The notes under the pieces: model-generated
Databases searched by the model: none
Seen by the model: the letters and a program-made list of their open reading frames with translations, nothing else
Told to the model about the DNA's origin: nothing
From: Rhizorhabdus wittichii RW1
Lineage (GTDB): Bacteria; Pseudomonadota; Alphaproteobacteria; Sphingomonadales; Sphingomonadaceae
Length of the DNA: 64,000 bases
Assembly (NCBI GenBank): GCA_000016765.1
Contig: CP000699.1
Span: forward strand, 4,653,501 to 4,717,500
Direction: 5' to 3'
Position numbers and translations under genes: made by a program
Shown: in pieces, positions 1-8,714 of the stretch
Layout: the number at the start of each line of letters is the position of its first letter
Numbering within the stretch: position 1 is the stretch's first letter

Positions 1-1035
1 GATGCGTTGCGCTGGATTCGCCACAACATCCGCGCGTTCGGCGGCGATCCCGATCGCGTCGCGATCTTCGGCGAATCCGGCGGCGGGGCGAAGGTCTGCG
101 CGCTGATGGCGATGCCCGAGGCGCGCGGCCTGTTCCACGGCGCGATCACCCAGAGCGGGGTGCTGGTCTGGGGCATGGAGCGGGCCCAGGCGGCGGAAGC
201 GGCGAACGCGCTGCTCGACAAGCTCGATATCGGCCGCGACCCACAGCGACTGCTCGACCTGCCGGCGCAGGCGATCCTCGACGGGGTCAGCGCGCTCGGC
301 GACGGATGGGCGCGCAAATTCCTGCCGGTGATCGGCGGCAGCCTTCCGCGCCATCCCTTTGCCGACGGGGTGCCGGCGGAGAGCCGCGACGTGCCGATGA
401 TCATCGGCACCAGCCGCGACGAGGCGACGATCCTGGTGGGGTCGCCGCCGATCTTCGCGCTCGACTGGGACGGCCTGCGGGCCACGCTGGCGAAGATGTT
501 CCCCGGCGACATGGCGGCGCTGGTGGCCGGCTATCGCCAACTCTATCCGGCCAAGAGTCCGGCGGACGTCTTCTTCGCGGTGATGAGCGAGTTCCTGATC
601 GTCCGCTCGTCCGCCTATGTCGCCAATCTCCGCGCCGCCGGGGCGAGCGCGCCGACCTGGGTCTACAGCCTCGAATGGCCGACGCCGATCATGGACGGCA
701 AGCTCGGCGTCCCGCACGGGCTGTCGGTGCCGCTGGCGTTCGGGACGATGGCGCAGGTGCCGAGCATGGTCCCGGTCGATGCCGGCTCGACGGCGGTGTC
801 GGCGCTGATCCGGCAGGGCTGGTCGAGCTTCGCGGCCGGCGGCGCTCCCCGGCCGTCGTCGATCGCCTGGCCGCCCTATGGCGCGGCGGGACGCGAGGTG
901 CTGGCGATCGATGCGGCGCCGTCGATCGTGCGCGATCCGCGCGGCGCCGAACGCCGCCTGCTCGCCGACCTGCCCTGGTTCGATACCAATGGCGACCATC
1001 GCGCCGCGCCGGCCCTCGCGAAGGGCATGTGGTGA
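1..1035 (+). CDS. Type B carboxylesterase, C-terminal part (5' end outside window)
   Basis: The reading frame is open from base 1, so the gene begins before the window; 344 residues remain of a family normally 500-560 long. It should hydrolyse carboxylic esters by a serine mechanism. The nucleophile elbow GESGGG is visible with Ser at fragment residue 26 (the family norm is GESAGG). The acidic member is probably Glu141 in GTSRDE and the His is His239 in [13 protein letters not shown]. The stop overlaps the GTG start of the next gene (lactonase), so the two are probably translationally coupled and may act in series on an ester and a lactone. Start and signal peptide cannot be seen. Confidence 0.88.
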   Translation, partial: DALRWIRHNIRAFGGDPDRVAIFGESGGGAKVCALMAMPEARGLFHGAITQSGVLVWGMERAQAAEAANALLDKLDIGRDPQRLLDLPAQAILDGVSALGDGWARKFLPVIGGSLPRHPFADGVPAESRDVPMIIGTSRDEATILVGSPPIFALDWDGLRATLAKMFPGDMAALVAGYRQLYPAKSPADVFFAVMSEFLIVRSSAYVANLRAAGASAPTWVYSLEWPTPIMDGKLGVPHGLSVPLAFGTMAQVPSMVPVDAGSTAVSALIRQGWSSFAAGGAPRPSSIAWPPYGAAGREVLAIDAAPSIVRDPRGAERRLLADLPWFDTNGDHRAAPALAKGMW

Positions 1036-1958
1036 GCGCTGCGGTTCCGACCGTCGAAGCGCCGCTGGTCCACGACTGGAAGGCTGCGATCGCCGAGGCG
1101 CCGGTCTGGGACGAGCGCGGCCAGGTCTTCTGGTGCCTCGACAATGTCAGCGGCGAGATCATCGAACTGGGCGATGACTGGAGCGTCCGCCGGACGATCC
1201 GGCGCGGCCGGCCGACCGCCGCCGCCCTGCCACGCGTGGACGGCGGCCTGCTGCTCGCCGAAGGCTGCGCCTTCACGCTGCTCGACCCGGATGGCGGCGA
1301 ACGGCTGCTCGCGGCGATCGACGCCGACCCGTCGTCGGTAAGGATCAACGAGGCGAAGTGCGATCCCCAAGGGCGCGTCTGGGCGGGGACGGTCGACGCT
1401 GCACTCTCGATCGGCGGCGGCGCGCTCCATCGCGTCGACGGCGAGGGGCGCTGCGTCCGGGTGCTCGAAGGGCTGACGATCGGCAACGGCATGGGCTGGA
1501 GCCCCGACGGCGGCACCTTCTACCTGGTCGATTCGCCGACCGGCCGGGTCGACGCGTTCGACTTCGACGGCGCGGCCGGGACATTGGCCAACCGCCGGAC
1601 CGTGCTCAACTTCGCGGTGGGCGAGGGCTGGGCGGATGGGCTCTGCGTCGATGCAGAGGGCTGCCTCTGGGTCGCGATCCCGCTGACCTCGGAAGTGCGC
1701 CGCTATTCGCCCGGCGGGGCGCTGCTGCTGCGCGTCCGGGTGACGGCGCCGTTCGTGACGAGCTGCGCGTTCGGCGGCGCGGACCATGCGACGCTGCTGA
1801 TCACCACCGGCGCGGTCGCGCTGCCGCGGCAGATGGTGGCGGCGATCGGCTTCGATCCCGACGCGGCGCAGGACGCCGCGACCGCCCCGGGCGCTGGCGG
1901 CCTGTTCGCGCTGAAGCCGGGCGTGAAGGGACTGACGGAGCCGGCCTGCCGCTTCTGA
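1032..1958 (+). CDS. SMP-30/gluconolactonase/LRE family protein
   Basis: This is a 308-residue six-bladed beta-propeller of the SMP-30/gluconolactonase family, metal-dependent lactone or ester hydrolases. The metal-ligand neighbourhoods are present: the N-terminal EAPVWDERG (Glu), [14 protein letters not shown] (Asn) and [15 protein letters not shown] (Asp). The GTG at 1032 was chosen because it overlaps the upstream esterase stop as GTGA and brings the family start just before EAPVW; the open frame extends much further upstream but that part is out-of-frame esterase. Substrate unknown; a sugar lactone or another cyclic ester is possible. Confidence 0.85.
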   Translation: MSAAVPTVEAPLVHDWKAAIAEAPVWDERGQVFWCLDNVSGEIIELGDDWSVRRTIRRGRPTAAALPRVDGGLLLAEGCAFTLLDPDGGERLLAAIDADPSSVRINEAKCDPQGRVWAGTVDAALSIGGGALHRVDGEGRCVRVLEGLTIGNGMGWSPDGGTFYLVDSPTGRVDAFDFDGAAGTLANRRTVLNFAVGEGWADGLCVDAEGCLWVAIPLTSEVRRYSPGGALLLRVRVTAPFVTSCAFGGADHATLLITTGAVALPRQMVAAIGFDPDAAQDAATAPGAGGLFALKPGVKGLTEPACRF

Positions 1959-1990
1959 CGGCAGGCATCACGATCGGCTGAAAAGCGAAT

Positions 1991-2017
1991 TTGACAGCCC
2001 GGCGGAACTGGCATAAT
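1991..2017 (+). promoter_or_regulatory. Probable sigma-70 promoter of the hyuB operon
   Basis: TTGACA at 1991-1996 matches the -35 consensus exactly. CATAAT at 2012-2017 is the best -10, although the 15-bp spacing is short. The 97-bp gap is clearly AT-richer than its surroundings. The palindrome at 2021-2040 lies just downstream, where a repressor would block transcription. Confidence 0.55.
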
Positions 2018-2020
2018 TAC

Positions 2021-2040
2021 CTTACTAAATATTCAGTAAG
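2021..2040. promoter_or_regulatory. TetR-like palindromic operator upstream of hyuB
   Basis: CTTACTAAATATTCAGTAAG is an almost perfect inverted repeat around ACTrAA-TA-TTCAGT. A near copy, ACTGAACATTCAGT, lies at 7649-7662 before the next operon. Its size, symmetry and place just downstream of a -10 box fit a TetR-family operator. No TetR gene is present in the window, so the repressor would be encoded elsewhere. Confidence 0.6.
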
Positions 2041-2054
2041 TTTATGAGGCAGGC

Positions 2055-3854
2055 GTGGACGAGAGGCGGGAAGTGAGCGGGACTGCGGTGAAGATCGAAC
2101 CCCACATGTTGGCCATCCTCGCGAGGAAGTTCAACGTGATCGTCAACGAGATGAACCACACGCTGGAGAAGGTGTCGCGGTCGGCGGCGCTCAATCTCGC
2201 GAAGGATTTCTCGTCGGCGGTGCTGACCAGCGAGGGCGACCTGTTCTGCCTGACCCAGGCGATCCCGATCATCGTCGCGTCGTGCAGCATGGCGGCGAAG
2301 CAGATGACCGGCCTGTTCGGCGATCTCCGCCCCGGCGACTGCTTCCTCAACAATTCGCCCTATTACGGGTCGAGCCACCATGGCGACTTCGCCTATATGG
2401 CGCCGGTCTTCTACAAGGGCGAGCATATCCTGACGACGCTGAGCGTCGCCCACCAGGCCGATATCGGCAACAGCCAGCCGACCACCTTCATGCCCTTCGC
2501 GAAGGACCTGTACGAGGAAGGCGCGCTCGACTTCCCCTGCGTCCGCGTCCAGCGCGACTATGCCGACGTCGAGGACGTGGTGCGGATGGCGAAGATCCGC
2601 ATCCGCAACCCCGAGCAATGGTATGGCGACTATCTGGCGGCGGTCGGCGCGGTGCGGATCGGCGAGAAGCGGATCATCGAGCTGTGCGACAAATATGGCG
2701 CCGCGACGATCAAGGCGTTCCTCGCCGAATGGCAGGACTATTCGCGCCGCCGCATGGTCGACGAGATCGGCAGGCTGCCGCGCAGGAGCTGGGAAGCCAC
2801 CAATGCGCATGATCCGATCGAGGGGCTGGCGCCCGACGGCATCCCGCTCAAGGTCAAGCTCTCGATCCTGCCCGAGGAGGGCAAGATCCAGGTCGACCTG
2901 CGGGACAATATCGCCTGCCTGGAAGCCGGCTATAATCTGAGCGAGGCGACCACCCGCTCGGCGGTCGTCACCGGCATCCTCAACAACCTGTCGTCCGATC
3001 TGCCGCGCAACGACGGCGTCTATAACTGCATCGAGATATTGGCGCGCGAGAATGCGATCGTCGGCGGGGTGCAGCCGCCCTACAGCACGTCGATGGCGAC
3101 GGTCGGCGTCGCCGCGCGGCTGATCAACCTGATCCAGTCGATGTTCGCGGAACTGGGGCCCGACAAGGGGCTCGCCGAGGGGGCGACCTCGTTCAGCCCG
3201 AGCGTCGCCTCGGTCTGCGGCAAGGATTTCCGCTATGACGACCGGCTGTTCGTCAACGCCGTGATCTACGGCTTCGGCGGCGGGCCGGCGCTGCACGGCC
3301 ATGACGGCTGGCTGACCTATCTCGGCCCGCCCGGCGGCTGCCAGGTCGACTTCATCAGCGCCGAGATCTTCGAGCTCAAGATGCCGATCCTGTTCGGCTG
3401 CTGCGAGGTCGAGACGGACAGCGGCGGCGCGGGCGAATGGGACGGCGCGCCCGGCATACGCTGCCTGATGCGGCCGCGCGGCAACCCGGCGCTCTGGTCC
3501 TATTTCCTCGATTCCAAGGTCTTCCCGCCCAAGGGGCTGCACGGCGGCCATGCCGGCGCGCCGTCGGCCGCGTGGAAGGTCGACGCGGCCGGCAACGAGG
3601 TCGCGATCCCCGACATCTCCAGCGAGGAGATCCAGCCGACCGAATGGATCGGCAGCCTGTGGCCGGGCGGCGGCGGCTTCGGCGATCCGCTCGACCGCGA
3701 TCCCGAACGGGTGCGCCACCGGGTGCGCAACGGCTGGGTCTCGCCCGAAAAGGCGCGGGGGGTCTACGGCGTCGCGCTCGACCTGTCGGGCGAGGACTAT
3801 CGCGTCGACCAGGAGCGGACCGCGCAGCTCCGCCTGGAACTCCGGAATAGATAA
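2055..3854 (+). CDS. Hydantoinase B/oxoprolinase-family subunit (HyuB-like)
   Basis: This 599-residue protein matches the HyuB/beta-oxoprolinase fold found in N-methylhydantoinase and in the acetone and acetophenone carboxylases. Recognisable segments are the N-terminal KIEPHMLAILARKFNVIVNEM, the glycine-rich GDCFLNNSPYYGSSHHGDF and the C-terminal SLWPGGGGFGDP. It pairs with the HyuA-like subunit 12 bp downstream. The complex would use ATP to open a cyclic amide or to carboxylate a ketone or phenol-like substrate; the sequence does not decide which. The GTG at 2055 gives the longest frame; an in-frame GTG at 2073 after GAGGCGGG is an alternative. It is the first gene of an operon with HyuA, FAH and SDR. 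Confidence 0.85.
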   Translation: MDERREVSGTAVKIEPHMLAILARKFNVIVNEMNHTLEKVSRSAALNLAKDFSSAVLTSEGDLFCLTQAIPIIVASCSMAAKQMTGLFGDLRPGDCFLNNSPYYGSSHHGDFAYMAPVFYKGEHILTTLSVAHQADIGNSQPTTFMPFAKDLYEEGALDFPCVRVQRDYADVEDVVRMAKIRIRNPEQWYGDYLAAVGAVRIGEKRIIELCDKYGAATIKAFLAEWQDYSRRRMVDEIGRLPRRSWEATNAHDPIEGLAPDGIPLKVKLSILPEEGKIQVDLRDNIACLEAGYNLSEATTRSAVVTGILNNLSSDLPRNDGVYNCIEILARENAIVGGVQPPYSTSMATVGVAARLINLIQSMFAELGPDKGLAEGATSFSPSVASVCGKDFRYDDRLFVNAVIYGFGGGPALHGHDGWLTYLGPPGGCQVDFISAEIFELKMPILFGCCEVETDSGGAGEWDGAPGIRCLMRPRGNPALWSYFLDSKVFPPKGLHGGHAGAPSAAWKVDAAGNEVAIPDISSEEIQPTEWIGSLWPGGGGFGDPLDRDPERVRHRVRNGWVSPEKARGVYGVALDLSGEDYRVDQERTAQLRLELRNR

Positions 3855-3866
3855 GGGTCAGAAGAC

Positions 3867-5939
3867 ATGCGTTTCAGGGTGTGCTCCGACGTGGGCGGCA
3901 CGTTCAGCGATCTGTTCGTGTTCGACGAGAACAATGGCGAGTGGAACATCTTCAAGGCGTTCACCGTCCCGCGCCGGCCGAGCGACGGCATCATGGCGGG
4001 GCTGCGCCAGGCGGCCGATCATTACGGCCTGACGCTCGACGGATTCCTGCGCGACTGCGTGTCGCTGGTGCACGGCTCGACGGTGGCGCTCAACGCGCTG
4101 CTCGAGGGCAAGGTGGCGAAGGTCGGGCTGATCTGCACCCGCGGCTTCCGCGACATCCTGACGACGCGGGAGCAGGGGCGCAGCGAACCCTTCCTGTGGA
4201 AGACCGACTATCCCGATCCGTTCGTGCCGCGCTACCTGACGCTGCCCGTCACCGAGCGCGTCAATTCCGAGGGCGGCGTCGAGATTCCGCTGAACGAGGA
4301 CGAGGTCCGCGCGGCGGTGCGGCAGCTCAGGGATTATGGCGTCCAGGCGATCGCCGTCGCGCTGCTCTGGTCGATCACCAACGGTGACCATGAGCGCCGG
4401 ATCGAGGCGATCGTCCGCGAGGAATGGCCCGAGGTGCCGGTCGTCCTCAGCTCGCAGCTCAACCCGATCCTGCGCGAATATCGGCGCACCTCGTCGACCG
4501 TGGTCAACGCGTCGCTGCTCGAGGTGATCCGCACCTATGTCTCCGACCTGCAGGCGCAGCTCAGCGACAACGGCTATGCCCGCCCGCTGTCGCTCGTCAC
4601 CTCGGCCGGCGGCATCGCCAGCGTCCAGGACATGATGGAGCGCCCGATCTACAGCATCAATTCGGGCCCCTCGATGGCGCCGATCGCGGGCCAGACCACG
4701 GTCGCGATGGAGCAGGGCATCGACAATGTCCTGGTCGTCGACATGGGCGGCACCAGCTTCGACGTCAGCGTCGTGCAGGACGGCAAGATCAACCTCTCGC
4801 GCGAGATCGTGATGGGCGGCTGCTTCCTCGGCGTCGACCTGGTCGACAGCCGCAGCGTCGGATCGGGCGGCGGCAGCATCGCCCGCGTGGATGCGGGCGG
4901 GCTGGTCCATGTCGGCCCGGAGAGCGCGGGCGCCAATCCGGGGCCGGCCTTCTACGGGCGCGGCGGCACCCGCCCGACCGTCAGCGACGCCGACCTCGTC
5001 CTCGGCTATCTCAACACCGAGGCGTTCGCCAGGGGCGGCACCCCGCTCGACCCGGCGCTCTCGGCCGCCGCGATCGAGGAGCATGTCGCCAAGCCGCTTG
5101 GCATCGACGTGGCGCAGGCCGCCTTCACCATGTGGAGCACCGTCAACAACGACATGCAGGCGGCGATGCAGGACCTCGCCATCTCGCGCGGGATCGACCT
5201 GCGCGACTTCGTGGTCGTCTCGGGCGGCGGCGCGGCGGGCATGCACATCCAGGCGATGGCGATGGAACTCGGCATCAGGGAGCTGATCATCCCCAAGGCG
5301 GCCGGCGTGCTCAGCGCCTATGGCGGCGCCTTCGCCGACCTGGTGAAGGAGTATAGCGCGATCGCCTTCGTCGAAAGCAACCGCTTCGACTTCGCGGGCG
5401 TCAACGCCTTGCTGGCGTCGCTGGAGGAGAGCGCGGTCGCCTTCCTCGACGGCCATGGCATCGACGCCGCCGACCGGCGCCTCGAATATTATGCCGAGGC
5501 CCGCTATCCCGAGCAGATCTGGGAACTGCCCGTGCCGCTGCGCACCGGCCGGATCGCCGACCAGGCGCAGCTCGACGCGCTGGTCGCCGATTTCCACGAC
5601 ATCCACGAGCGGATGTACGCGGTGAAGGACCCGTCCCAGCCGATCGAATGCCTGCACTGGAAGGTCCGCGCGATCGGCGCGACGCCGAAGCCGGCGATCC
5701 GCAAGCTGCCGTTCGGCGGCGAGGGCGCCGATCACGCGCTGAAGGGAACCCGCAAGGCCTTCTTCAATGATCTCGGCGGCTTCGTCGACGCGGCGGTCTA
5801 TGACGGCACCCGGCTGACCTGCGGCAACCGGATCGAGGGGCCGGCGGTGATCGAGGAGCCGACGACGACGGTGGTGGTCATGCCGGGCACGGCGATGACC
5901 GTCAGCGAATATGGCAGCTATGTCTCGCGCTTCGACTGA
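3867..5939 (+). CDS. Hydantoinase A/oxoprolinase-family subunit (HyuA-like)
   Basis: This is a 690-residue ATP-dependent subunit of the hydantoinase/acetone carboxylase superfamily. It shows the N-terminal phosphate-binding segment CSDVGGTFSDLFVF, HGSTVALNALLEGK (the conserved HGTTVATNA motif), the second nucleotide-binding segment VVDMGGTSFDVSVV, and GGGSIARVDAGG followed by GPESAGANPGPAFYGRGG. It should provide ATP hydrolysis for the HyuB partner. The ATG at 3867 follows an AAGGG ribosome site and agrees with the family N-terminus. The next gene starts 7 bp after the stop. Whether the complex is a hydantoinase-type amidase or an acetophenone-carboxylase-type enzyme is open. Confidence 0.88.
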   Translation: MRFRVCSDVGGTFSDLFVFDENNGEWNIFKAFTVPRRPSDGIMAGLRQAADHYGLTLDGFLRDCVSLVHGSTVALNALLEGKVAKVGLICTRGFRDILTTREQGRSEPFLWKTDYPDPFVPRYLTLPVTERVNSEGGVEIPLNEDEVRAAVRQLRDYGVQAIAVALLWSITNGDHERRIEAIVREEWPEVPVVLSSQLNPILREYRRTSSTVVNASLLEVIRTYVSDLQAQLSDNGYARPLSLVTSAGGIASVQDMMERPIYSINSGPSMAPIAGQTTVAMEQGIDNVLVVDMGGTSFDVSVVQDGKINLSREIVMGGCFLGVDLVDSRSVGSGGGSIARVDAGGLVHVGPESAGANPGPAFYGRGGTRPTVSDADLVLGYLNTEAFARGGTPLDPALSAAAIEEHVAKPLGIDVAQAAFTMWSTVNNDMQAAMQDLAISRGIDLRDFVVVSGGGAAGMHIQAMAMELGIRELIIPKAAGVLSAYGGAFADLVKEYSAIAFVESNRFDFAGVNALLASLEESAVAFLDGHGIDAADRRLEYYAEARYPEQIWELPVPLRTGRIADQAQLDALVADFHDIHERMYAVKDPSQPIECLHWKVRAIGATPKPAIRKLPFGGEGADHALKGTRKAFFNDLGGFVDAAVYDGTRLTCGNRIEGPAVIEEPTTTVVVMPGTAMTVSEYGSYVSRFD

Positions 5940-5946
5940 TCGCGCG

Positions 5947-6741
5947 ATGCGGATCGTCCGCTTCCGCTATCTGGGCCGCCGCCGCTACGGCCTGCTCGAC
6001 GGCGACGGCGTCCGCCCGCTGTCGACCAGCCCGTTCCGCGCGTTCCAGCAGGGGCGCGACCTGGCCGAATGCGTCGAGGACGGAGTCCTGTTCGGCCGCG
6101 ATGAGGTCGTCCTGCTGCCGCCCTGCGCGCCCGGCAAATATGTCGGGATCGGCATCAACTATCGCGCCACCGCCGAGGCGCTCGGCATGGCCATGCCCGA
6201 GGAGCCGGTCGTCTATGTCCGTCCGCCGAACTGCATCATCGGCGACGGCGACCGGATCGTGCTGCCCGCCGACGGCGACGTGGTGTGCGAGGGCGAGCTC
6301 GCGGCGGTGATCGGCCGGCGGGGGCGGGACATCGCCGAGGGCGACGTCGCCGCGCACGTCATCGGCTACACGCTGACCAACGACCTGATGGACGTCGCCC
6401 GGTTCCACAAGGACAAGGGCAATCCGAGCCTCGCCAAGGGACGCGACGGCTTCGCCCCGCTCGGCCCCTGCATCGCGACCGGGCTCGACCTCGCGACGGC
6501 GGAGCTGGCGACCTTCGTCAACGGCGCGCGGGTGCAGGCGGGCTTCGCGCGCGACATGCTGTTCGGCGTCGAACGCTGCGTCAGCCACATCTCGCGCTTC
6601 ATGACGCTCGAGCCGGGCGACGTGGTCGCGCTGGGCTGTCCGCCCACGCCCGCGCGGATCGCGCCGGGCGATCGCATCGAAATAGGCTGCGCGCCGATCG
6701 GGACGCTCGCGAACGAGGTCGCGGGCGCGCCGCGGACATAA
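5947..6741 (+). CDS. Fumarylacetoacetate hydrolase (FAH)-family protein
   Basis: At 264 residues this is a short FAH-family enzyme of the kind that cleaves, decarboxylates or hydrates beta-diketo acids using Mg2+. The family core is visible: KYVGIGINYRATAEALG, the metal-binding VVCEGELAAVIGR, GYTLTNDLMDVARF and KGRDGFAPLGP. The ATG at 5947 lies 7 bp after the HyuA stop; upstream in-frame ATGs at 5911 and 5920 would overlap HyuA and lack family similarity. No strong ribosome site is present, so coupling to HyuA is likely. Two other FAH proteins lie at 26921 and 45781. The exact reaction cannot be named. Confidence 0.82.
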   Translation: MRIVRFRYLGRRRYGLLDGDGVRPLSTSPFRAFQQGRDLAECVEDGVLFGRDEVVLLPPCAPGKYVGIGINYRATAEALGMAMPEEPVVYVRPPNCIIGDGDRIVLPADGDVVCEGELAAVIGRRGRDIAEGDVAAHVIGYTLTNDLMDVARFHKDKGNPSLAKGRDGFAPLGPCIATGLDLATAELATFVNGARVQAGFARDMLFGVERCVSHISRFMTLEPGDVVALGCPPTPARIAPGDRIEIGCAPIGTLANEVAGAPRT

Positions 6742-6754
6742 GGGAGAGACGGGA

Positions 6755-7558
6755 ATGTATTATCCGGGACTCGAGGGAAAGAATGTCCTGCTGATCGGCG
6801 GCCATTCGAACCTGGGCCAGCATGTGACCTGGCATTTCGCGGAATCGGGTGCGAACATCGTCATCGGCGCGCGCGACCTCGACCGCGCCGAGAAGGTCGC
6901 CGAGCGGGCGCGCGAGCTGGGCGCGGGCAAGGTCTCGGTCGTGTCGGTCGACGCCACCGACTGGTCGTCGGTCGCGAACGCGATCGAGGCGACGCGGGCG
7001 ATGGGGAGCATCGACATCCTCTATCATGGCGTGGCCTGGGACATCCTCAGCCATTTCCTCGATCTCGACCCGCAGCTCTGGGACAAGATCTACGAGCAGA
7101 ATTTCAAGAGCGTGCTGACCGCCTACAAGATCGTGCTGCCGATCATGATCGAGCAGAAGGGCGGCTGCGTCATCACGATGAGCAGCGTGATGGGCCGCAA
7201 GCCGACCCCGATCGAGCCGGTCTATGGCGCGCTCAAGGCCGGGCTGATCCATCTCGCCCAGACGCTGGCGCTCGACGTCGGCAGGCATGGCGTCCGCATC
7301 AACGTCGTCGCCCCCGGCGGCACCCCGCCCGCCGACCTGAGCGAGGTCAGCGCCAATAGCTGCTTCCGGGGATTCATGGGCGACATGGAGCAGTTCAAGG
7401 CGGTCGAGCAGGAGCTGGCGGCGGAGGTTCCGCTGCGGCGGCTCGGCCGGCCGGAGGATGTTTCGCACGCCGTGCTCTACCTCGCCTCGCCGGTGACGGG
7501 CGGCATGCAGACCGGCCAGGTGATCGGAGTCGACGGCGGTGTCTGGATGCCGAAATAG
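6755..7558 (+). CDS. Short-chain dehydrogenase/reductase with variant nucleotide motif
   Basis: This is a 267-residue classical SDR, probably oxidising an alcohol or reducing a ketone with NAD(P). The Tyr-x3-Lys pair is present as YGALK with the catalytic Ser in VITMSSVMG. The dinucleotide motif is unusual: LLIGGHSNLGQHV in place of TGxxxGxG. The C-terminal TGQVIGVDGGVWMPK is typical of the family. Start chosen at ATG 6755 behind GGGAGA. It is the last gene of the HyuB-HyuA-FAH operon, so it probably handles a product of that pathway. Confidence 0.85.
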   Translation: MYYPGLEGKNVLLIGGHSNLGQHVTWHFAESGANIVIGARDLDRAEKVAERARELGAGKVSVVSVDATDWSSVANAIEATRAMGSIDILYHGVAWDILSHFLDLDPQLWDKIYEQNFKSVLTAYKIVLPIMIEQKGGCVITMSSVMGRKPTPIEPVYGALKAGLIHLAQTLALDVGRHGVRINVVAPGGTPPADLSEVSANSCFRGFMGDMEQFKAVEQELAAEVPLRRLGRPEDVSHAVLYLASPVTGGMQTGQVIGVDGGVWMPK

Positions 7559-7619
7559 GCGGCGTTTCAACATATTGAATTTCAAAGATATTTCATTGAA
7601 GCACTGGCGCGGAACGCTC

Positions 7620-7666
7620 TTGACAACGAAGCTGTTCGGAATAAACTTACTGAACATTCAGTTAAG
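7620..7666 (+). promoter_or_regulatory. Promoter with TetR-like operator for the 7698-12277 genes
   Basis: TTGACA at 7620-7625 is followed after 16 bp by TAAACT (7642-7647, four of six -10 positions). Overlapping it is the inverted repeat ACTGAA-CA-TTCAGT (7649-7662, perfect arms), extended by CTT and AAG on the outside. It matches the palindrome at 2021-2040, suggesting that one regulator controls both operons. Confidence 0.6.
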
Positions 7667-7697
7667 AGACGTAGGCGAGGACGAAGGGAGGTCGGCT

Positions 7698-8684
7698 ATG
7701 GCGGGCAAGGATGTTTCCCGGACGGGATGGATGGGCCGGTGCCTCGCCTATGCCGCCGTCCTGCTCGGCCTGGCCGGCGCGTCCCCGCCGGCGCGCGCGG
7801 CGGACGCCGTGGCCGCGCCGACCGTCGAGACGATCGATGCCCGCGACATGCATTGGCGGGTGCTGCGGTGGGGGCCGCGCGACGGCGTCGGCGTGCTGCT
7901 GCTGCACGGTTTCCCGCAGGATGCCGATAGCTGGCGGCCGGTGGCATCGACGCTCGCCGCCGCCGGCTACAACGTCGTCGCCTTCGACCAGCGCGGCGCG
8001 TCCGCCGCGACGCTGTCGCGGCCGGGCGACTATGTCTTCGACAATTTCATGGCCGACGCGCTGGCGGTCGCCGATGCGACGGGGCTGCGCCGTTTCCACG
8101 TCGTCGGCTTCGGCTGGGGCGGGGCGATGGCGTGGATGCTGGCCGCCTATCATCCCGATCGGGTGCGGTCGATGACGACGCTGCGCTATCCGCATCCCGC
8201 CGCCTTCGTCGACGGCATCGAGCATGATCCCGAGCAACGGGCGTCGTGGGAGGCGGTGCGCAAGGAGATCGGCCCCGACAATATCGACAAGCGCGCCGCC
8301 GCGCTGCTGGCCGACGATGCGACCGGGCTGCGCGCCTTCCTGCGCAAGAGCGGCCTGCCCGAGGATGCGACCGACCGCTATGTCGCGCGCCTTTCGCAGC
8401 CGGGCGTGCTGGTCGGCGGGCTGTCCTGGGGAACCGCGCTGGTGCCGGCGCAGTTCGCCGCCGTGCCGCCGGTGCGGGTGCCCGCGCTGTTCGTGTGGAG
8501 CAAGGGACCCGCCGTCTCGGAATCCACGGTCCAGGCGTCGGCGCGCTACGCGAAGGGCCCCTATCGCGTCGTCGAGCTGCAGGATGTCGGTCATTTCATG
8601 ATCGAGACCGCGCCCCAGACCGTCGCCGCACCGATCCTCGACTTTCTCCGCGAGACCGACGCTCCGCCTGCCGCGCGGAAGTGA
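7698..8684 (+). CDS. Exported alpha/beta-hydrolase-fold protein lacking the nucleophile
   Basis: The 328-residue product begins with a signal-peptide-like stretch ending ASPPARAADA, so it is probably periplasmic. The fold is that of epoxide hydrolases and related alpha/beta hydrolases: LLLHGFPQDADSW (oxyanion HGFP), VVAFDQRG, and the C-terminal DVGHFMIETAP with the catalytic-type His. The nucleophile elbow, which should read GHDWGG or GxSxGG, is GFGWGG: residue 139, the Asp/Ser position, is Gly (ggc in the sequence). It therefore cannot work by the usual covalent mechanism unless the alignment is shifted. ATG 7698 follows GGGAGG. First gene behind the operator at 7649. Confidence 0.82.
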   Translation: MAGKDVSRTGWMGRCLAYAAVLLGLAGASPPARAADAVAAPTVETIDARDMHWRVLRWGPRDGVGVLLLHGFPQDADSWRPVASTLAAAGYNVVAFDQRGASAATLSRPGDYVFDNFMADALAVADATGLRRFHVVGFGWGGAMAWMLAAYHPDRVRSMTTLRYPHPAAFVDGIEHDPEQRASWEAVRKEIGPDNIDKRAAALLADDATGLRAFLRKSGLPEDATDRYVARLSQPGVLVGGLSWGTALVPAQFAAVPPVRVPALFVWSKGPAVSESTVQASARYAKGPYRVVELQDVGHFMIETAPQTVAAPILDFLRETDAPPAARK

Positions 8685-8714
8685 CCGGCCCGGCCGATTT
8701 CAGGAATTACCGAC

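Noticed and set aside
3858-5735. Minus-strand open frame of 625 codons
   Set aside because: Exact antisense of HyuA with a repetitive charged sequence; not a gene.
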